Shown here piece by piece: positions 6,147-9,241 of a stretch of 9,241 nucleotides of DNA. The notes beneath the pieces were generated by a model, which did not search any database, was not told where the DNA came from, and was given only the letters and a program-made list of their open reading frames with translations. The stretch lies in NCBI GenBank assembly GCA_913020705.1, contig CAJWBY010000168.1, forward strand, positions 1 through 9,241. Reading direction: 5' to 3'. Source of the stretch: an uncultured Colwellia sp. Its GTDB lineage: Bacteria; Pseudomonadota; Gammaproteobacteria; Enterobacterales; Alteromonadaceae. The position numbers and the translations under genes are program-made. Positions within the stretch are counted from its first letter, which is position 1. Every line of letters begins with the position of its first letter.

Positions 6147-8010
6147 TTTCAGACACCTTACCCTGTTGATAAATGCCCCATAATAAACTGCGTGTAAGGA
6201 TATTATTATCGTCCAATTTCAAAATACCTGTTTGCCCGAAGTGACGAACATAAGGTCTTTGTTGCATTGAAGATAACTTATCAACTAAATATAAACTGTC
6301 GTAACCCATAGCGAAGATTCGCTGTAAAGAATCACTTCGACTAGGCCAAAGGGTTTTACTTAAATTAGCTAATTGAGTATTTTGCTGCTGGCTATTTAAA
6401 AGCCAAGGCATTTGAGTAAAAACAAGATTACGAAGATCACTAAGTTTGCTGGGATCTTGTTTAGTACTATGACTGCGAGAGCTTGCGTATACGGGTATTA
6501 TTTTTGCGAATGGGCTGGTATTAACATCAATGTAAGGCTTTAGTAATCTCGTTTCTGCAGGTGAGCCGACTAAATAAAACATATCTATGTCTCTGCGATT
6601 TCTAGATTCCGTTTTCAAGCTCTGTAGTAGTCTTATTTTCAAATCAGCAATACGCGCTTGGCTACTGTCAACATCTAAACTTGCTTTTAGCTGTTGTTGC
6701 ATTTTTTTACCTTTATCAAAATAAACGACTTCTGGGGTATAACCGTTAATAAGTTGCCATTGATTTGTAAATGCCTTCGCGATTCTTTTACTTGCAGTAT
6801 CTTTATGACTAAGTACTACCGGTGAAAGATAATTTTTACGGCTTAGTGTCGTTGCAGCCTGTATAGCTTCATCTTCTGGAAGCATTGATAGTATTATTTG
6901 TGAGTTATTGCGCTGCTCTTGTTCCGGGGTGTTAAGTAATAAGCCCGGTAATAATATTTCGTTTAGTGCTAGATACTTGTCAACATTCCCTTTTAGTAAT
7001 GGGCCTATAACAAAATGAATATCAGCTGTAATAAGTTGTTTATTTAACATTGCCCAATCTAAGGTGTCAGCATCAATGAAGGTTAGATTTTTATCAGGAA
7101 TGTTACTATAAGCCGCTAAAATACCTTGTTGTGCAACTTTTCCCGCGTTTGCTTGATTACCTGATAAAGGCAGTATAATCGCAATATTTTGAATAAATTG
7201 TTTATCATCTAATGCAACAGTTCTTAGCGATTCAATGATAGCTTGCGCAGGATGAGCAGGAAAATCACGCTGCCACTGTGTTAAGTAACGGTTAAAACGA
7301 TTTGCTTCATCACCAAACTTATGAGCATAAGTAAGTAACTGCTGCCATCCTTTAAAATAAGGGGGTGACAGATCACCTAATTGACCCACTTGCCAAGTAG
7401 ACAGTAAGCTCAAGTCTTGCCATATTTGCTGAATGTTTTCAGTGGTTGTTTTCTTACTAAGCGCAAACCAATGTAACTTAGCATTAAGCGAACTGATTTT
7501 TAGCGCTCTACTTTTCTGTACTTCAGCAAATAAATAATAATAGTCTTCTTGATGGGGAATATTGTTGTCTTGCGAATATTGGTGAGCAACTTCTAGTTGT
7601 TCAAATGATAATTGAATTTCATTTACTTTAAGTAAACTGTGGGCACTCACTAAAGCGAGACGGTATATCTGTTTTTCATTTTCAGACAGTTGGGCAACTT
7701 GCTGGGCTAACCATAAAGCATGATTATAATTTTCTTCGAGAATGAGTATTTCACTGGCTCTAGTAAGCGTTGCTATCGCGGCTTGTGCGTCTTGTGTTTG
7801 TGCATCTAACAATAATTGTTGCGCGGTTATTATATTACCTGACGTATCTGAGGGCTTTTCAAGTGGCGCCTCAGTCACTTTTTTTGCTGCAGACTTTTGT
7901 GAAGTACTACAACTTGTCGTCAGCGTAGAGACTATAAAAACCACAAAACAAAGAGAAGTTATGCGATAAAAGGGCTTTTTATTAGAAAACAAAAAATTAG
8001 TTTGGCTCAC
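6133..8010 (-). CDS. lpoA: Penicillin-binding protein activator LpoA
   Basis: LpoA is an outer-membrane lipoprotein that reaches through the periplasm to stimulate the peptidoglycan synthase PBP1A. The 625-residue protein starts at a GTG and has a basic N-region, a hydrophobic stretch (about 18-30) and a probable lipidation Cys34 in LTTSC, a weaker lipobox than usual because Thr rather than Leu is at -3. A low-complexity linker (35-60) precedes a helical TPR-like domain (about 62-260) and a periplasmic-binding-protein-like LppC domain (about 272-625) opening with NIAIILPLSG (275-284) and containing VIGPLLKGNV (334-343) and RIFAMGYDSLYLVD (564-577). It is somewhat shorter than the E. coli protein (678 as I recall). 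A TTG at residue 7 is an alternative start. It is the first gene of the operon and is divergent from rsmI, as in E. coli. Confidence 0.95.
   Translation of the reverse strand: MSQTNFLFSNKKPFYRITSLCFVVFIVSTLTTSCSTSQKSAAKKVTEAPLEKPSDTSGNIITAQQLLLDAQTQDAQAAIATLTRASEILILEENYNHALWLAQQVAQLSENEKQIYRLALVSAHSLLKVNEIQLSFEQLEVAHQYSQDNNIPHQEDYYYLFAEVQKSRALKISSLNAKLHWFALSKKTTTENIQQIWQDLSLLSTWQVGQLGDLSPPYFKGWQQLLTYAHKFGDEANRFNRYLTQWQRDFPAHPAQAIIESLRTVALDDKQFIQNIAIILPLSGNQANAGKVAQQGILAAYSNIPDKNLTFIDADTLDWAMLNKQLITADIHFVIGPLLKGNVDKYLALNEILLPGLLLNTPEQEQRNNSQIILSMLPEDEAIQAATTLSRKNYLSPVVLSHKDTASKRIAKAFTNQWQLINGYTPEVVYFDKGKKMQQQLKASLDVDSSQARIADLKIRLLQSLKTESRNRRDIDMFYLVGSPAETRLLKPYIDVNTSPFAKIIPVYASSRSHSTKQDPSKLSDLRNLVFTQMPWLLNSQQQNTQLANLSKTLWPSRSDSLQRIFAMGYDSLYLVDKLSSMQQRPYVRHFGQTGILKLDDNNILTRSLLWGIYQQGKVSEIAMD
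6156..6159 (-). promoter_or_regulatory. Ribosome binding site supporting the TTG start of yraN
   Basis: On the minus strand AAGG (complement of CCTT at 6156-6159) lies nine bases before the TTG at 6146 and inside the end of lpoA. It is the best Shine-Dalgarno match near this N-terminus and decides the TTG start. Confidence 0.5.
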
Positions 8011-8042
8011 CAGCGATAAATCCGTACTTTATTAGTTAGCTT

Positions 8043-8048
8043 TATAAT
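8043..8048 (+). promoter_or_regulatory. Predicted -10 box of rsmI promoter
   Basis: A perfect TATAAT lies on the plus strand, 38 bases before the rsmI ATG, giving a leader of about 30 bases. No good -35 sequence is seen 15-19 bases upstream. It shares five base pairs with the -10 box of the divergent lpoA promoter. Confidence 0.5.
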
Positions 8049-8072
8049 AAACTTCATTCTCATCAGTCTCAA
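8044..8072 (-). promoter_or_regulatory. Predicted sigma70 promoter of lpoA operon
   Basis: Reading the minus strand, TTGAGA (8072-8067) is followed after exactly 17 bases by TATTAT (8049-8044). Transcription would begin near 8037, about 27 bases before the lpoA GTG. The match and placement are good for a main operon promoter. Confidence 0.7.
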
Positions 8073-8086
8073 CTTAAGTATTCATT

Positions 8087-8935
8087 ATGTCGTCAGTATT
8101 TGTAGAATCAGGCACGCTTTACATTGTCGCCACACCAATCGGGAATTTAACAGACATCAGCCAGCGTGCTCTAGATGTGTTAACTCATGTGGATATTATA
8201 GCCTGCGAAGATACTCGTCATACTCAAAGATTATTATCGACATATTCGATAAAAAATAAAACATTGTCATTACATGACCACAATGAGCGTCAACGCCAAG
8301 ATTATGTTGCAACACTTTTACAAGAAGGTAAAAGTATTGCGTTGGTTTCAGATGCGGGTACACCGCTTATCAGTGATCCTGGTTTTCATTTGGTTCGACA
8401 TTGTCGTGAACTAAATTTACCTGTTTCTCCTATCCCTGGAGCTTGTGCAGCAATTGCGGCTTTATCTGTAGCAGGTTTGCCTACAGACCGTTTTTCATTT
8501 GAAGGTTTTCTTCCTTCAAAATCAGGGGCGAGACAATCAACGTTAGCCAATTTGTTAGAAGAACCACGTACTATGGTGTTCTATGATGCACCGCGTCGAG
8601 CTATTGATACGGTTGAAGATATTGTAAAAGTCTTAGGTGGCGAACGTCAGGTTGTTATTTCTCGTGAGTTAACTAAAACGTTTGAGACCATTCACTCAGA
8701 TTCGGCTGAAAACTTATTAGCTTGGTTAAAAGAAGATCCGAATCAGCTAAAAGGTGAAATGGTGTTAATCATTGAGGGGAATAAAATTGATCCCAACGTT
8801 ATACCTGCAAAAGCTATTGATACGTTGAAATTATTATTGGAAGAAATGAAACCTAAAAAAGCGTGTGCAATTACGGCTGAAATTTATGGCGTTAAGAAAA
8901 ACGCTTTATATGAAATAGCACTTTCGCTGAAATAA
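8087..8935 (+). CDS. rsmI: 16S rRNA (cytidine(1402)-2'-O)-methyltransferase
   Basis: RsmI uses S-adenosylmethionine to methylate the ribose of C1402 in the decoding centre of 16S rRNA. The 282-residue protein belongs to the tetrapyrrole (SAM) methylase fold family, and its motifs are all present: LYIVATPIGNL (11-21), CEDTRHT (40-46), LHDHNE (62-67), LVSDAGTPLISDPG (86-99), the PGACAA turn (117-122), FEGFLPSKS (138-146) and ELTKTFETIH (194-203). The C-terminus GVKKNALYEIAL (268-279) matches the family. The ATG at 8087 has only a weak upstream AAG, so translation initiation may be modest. Length is close to the usual 285. It is transcribed divergently from lpoA and closed by a terminator, so it appears monocistronic. 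Confidence 0.98.
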   Translation: MSSVFVESGTLYIVATPIGNLTDISQRALDVLTHVDIIACEDTRHTQRLLSTYSIKNKTLSLHDHNERQRQDYVATLLQEGKSIALVSDAGTPLISDPGFHLVRHCRELNLPVSPIPGACAAIAALSVAGLPTDRFSFEGFLPSKSGARQSTLANLLEEPRTMVFYDAPRRAIDTVEDIVKVLGGERQVVISRELTKTFETIHSDSAENLLAWLKEDPNQLKGEMVLIIEGNKIDPNVIPAKAIDTLKLLLEEMKPKKACAITAEIYGVKKNALYEIALSLK

Positions 8936-8982
8936 CTTATTATCTACGTTGGAATAAATAGTTAAATAATTCGGTACATATT

Positions 8983-9014
8983 AAAAAGCCAGTTAACTTG
9001 TTAACTGGCTTTTT
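8983..9014. terminator. Bidirectional intrinsic terminator between rsmI and the TonB-dependent receptor gene
   Basis: GCCAGTTAAC (8988-8997) and GTTAACTGGC (9000-9009) form a perfect stem with a tight central turn, flanked by A5 (8983-8987) and T5 (9010-9014). It lies 47 bases after rsmI and 19 bases past the end of the convergent receptor gene. Confidence 0.92.
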
Positions 9015-9033
9015 AGATAAATTTAAGCGTTAA

Positions 9034-9241
9034 TTAGAATTGGTAACTAACACTTAAATCAAACGTTCTAGGTAAAATGTAACGCCCATTTGAAGATAAT
9101 GAATCACGCGGATCACCTTCAGTGATGGCATCTTCATCTGTTAAGTTGCTCACTGATACTTGCAATTTAACTTCGTCAGAAATATTTAAGATCATGCCTA
9201 AATCAATTTTTTCATAACCTTCTAATACTACGGTATTTTCA
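9034..9241 (-). CDS. TonB-dependent receptor, C-terminal fragment (5' part outside window)
   Basis: The minus-strand frame is open from the window edge to a TAA at 9034-9036, giving the last 68 residues of a larger protein. Its features are those of the final beta-strands of a TonB-dependent outer-membrane receptor: the strand KLQVSVSNLTDED, the typical segment with EGDPRD, the GRYILPRTFDLSVSYQF ending, and a C-terminal phenylalanine preceded by alternating hydrophobic residues, the signal for assembly by the BAM complex. The NLTDE block followed by a GR(x)Y(x)hPRTF strand is very common in Alteromonadales receptors. The plug domain and N-terminus lie beyond 9241, so substrate (siderophore, glycan, vitamin or other) cannot be told. 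It converges on rsmI and shares its terminator. Confidence 0.85.
   Translation of the reverse strand, partial: ENTVVLEGYEKIDLGMILNISDEVKLQVSVSNLTDEDAITEGDPRDSLSSNGRYILPRTFDLSVSYQF

Noticed and set aside
7742..7969. Cysteine- and alanine-rich plus-strand open frame opposite the lpoA 5' region
   Set aside because: It is a shadow of the lpoA linker and TPR region, with no ribosome binding site or context for a real gene.

Overview
The window is a stretch of conserved gammaproteobacterial housekeeping DNA, AT-rich (roughly 60% or more A+T by eye). Gene order and protein sequences point to a marine Alteromonadales bacterium. Colwellia or a close relative is my best guess from the low GC, the protein sequences and the terminal TonB-dependent receptor; the genus is inferred, not shown.

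Layout, left to right. (1) 2-274: the 3' end of rpsI (ribosomal protein S9), closed by an intrinsic terminator. (2) 323-714: a 392-bp AT-rich non-coding region with a good sigma70-type promoter candidate and several inverted repeats, which I read as the control region of the next operon. (3) 715-3268: petA-petB-petC, encoding the Rieske, cytochrome b and cytochrome c1 subunits of the cytochrome bc1 complex. The genes overlap by one base at each junction (TAATG). (4) 3355-4468: sspA and sspB, the RNA-polymerase-associated stringent starvation protein and the ClpXP adaptor, ending in a strong bidirectional terminator. (5) 4583-8010, minus strand: lpoA-yraN-diaA-dolP, an envelope/division operon read right to left with overlapping or abutting genes. 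(6) 8011-8086: a 76-bp divergent promoter region. (7) 8087-8935: rsmI (16S rRNA C1402 2'-O-methyltransferase) and a second bidirectional terminator. (8) 9034-9241, minus strand: the C-terminus of an outer-membrane TonB-dependent receptor, cut by the window end.

How the genes work together: bc1 oxidises quinol and reduces cytochrome c in aerobic respiration. SspA and SspB link stress transcription and proteolysis of ssrA-tagged proteins. LpoA activates the peptidoglycan synthase PBP1A, DolP is a septal outer-membrane lipoprotein, and the DiaA/GmhA-type SIS protein acts either in replication initiation or in heptose synthesis for LPS.

I found no undescribed multi-gene system: no mobile element, CRISPR array, tRNA or rRNA gene is visible. 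The points most worth a second look are small: a terminator-like hairpin inside the first codons of sspB, a DiaA homologue that retains the full GmhA metal/catalytic residue set, overlapping divergent lpoA/rsmI promoters, and the structured petABC leader.
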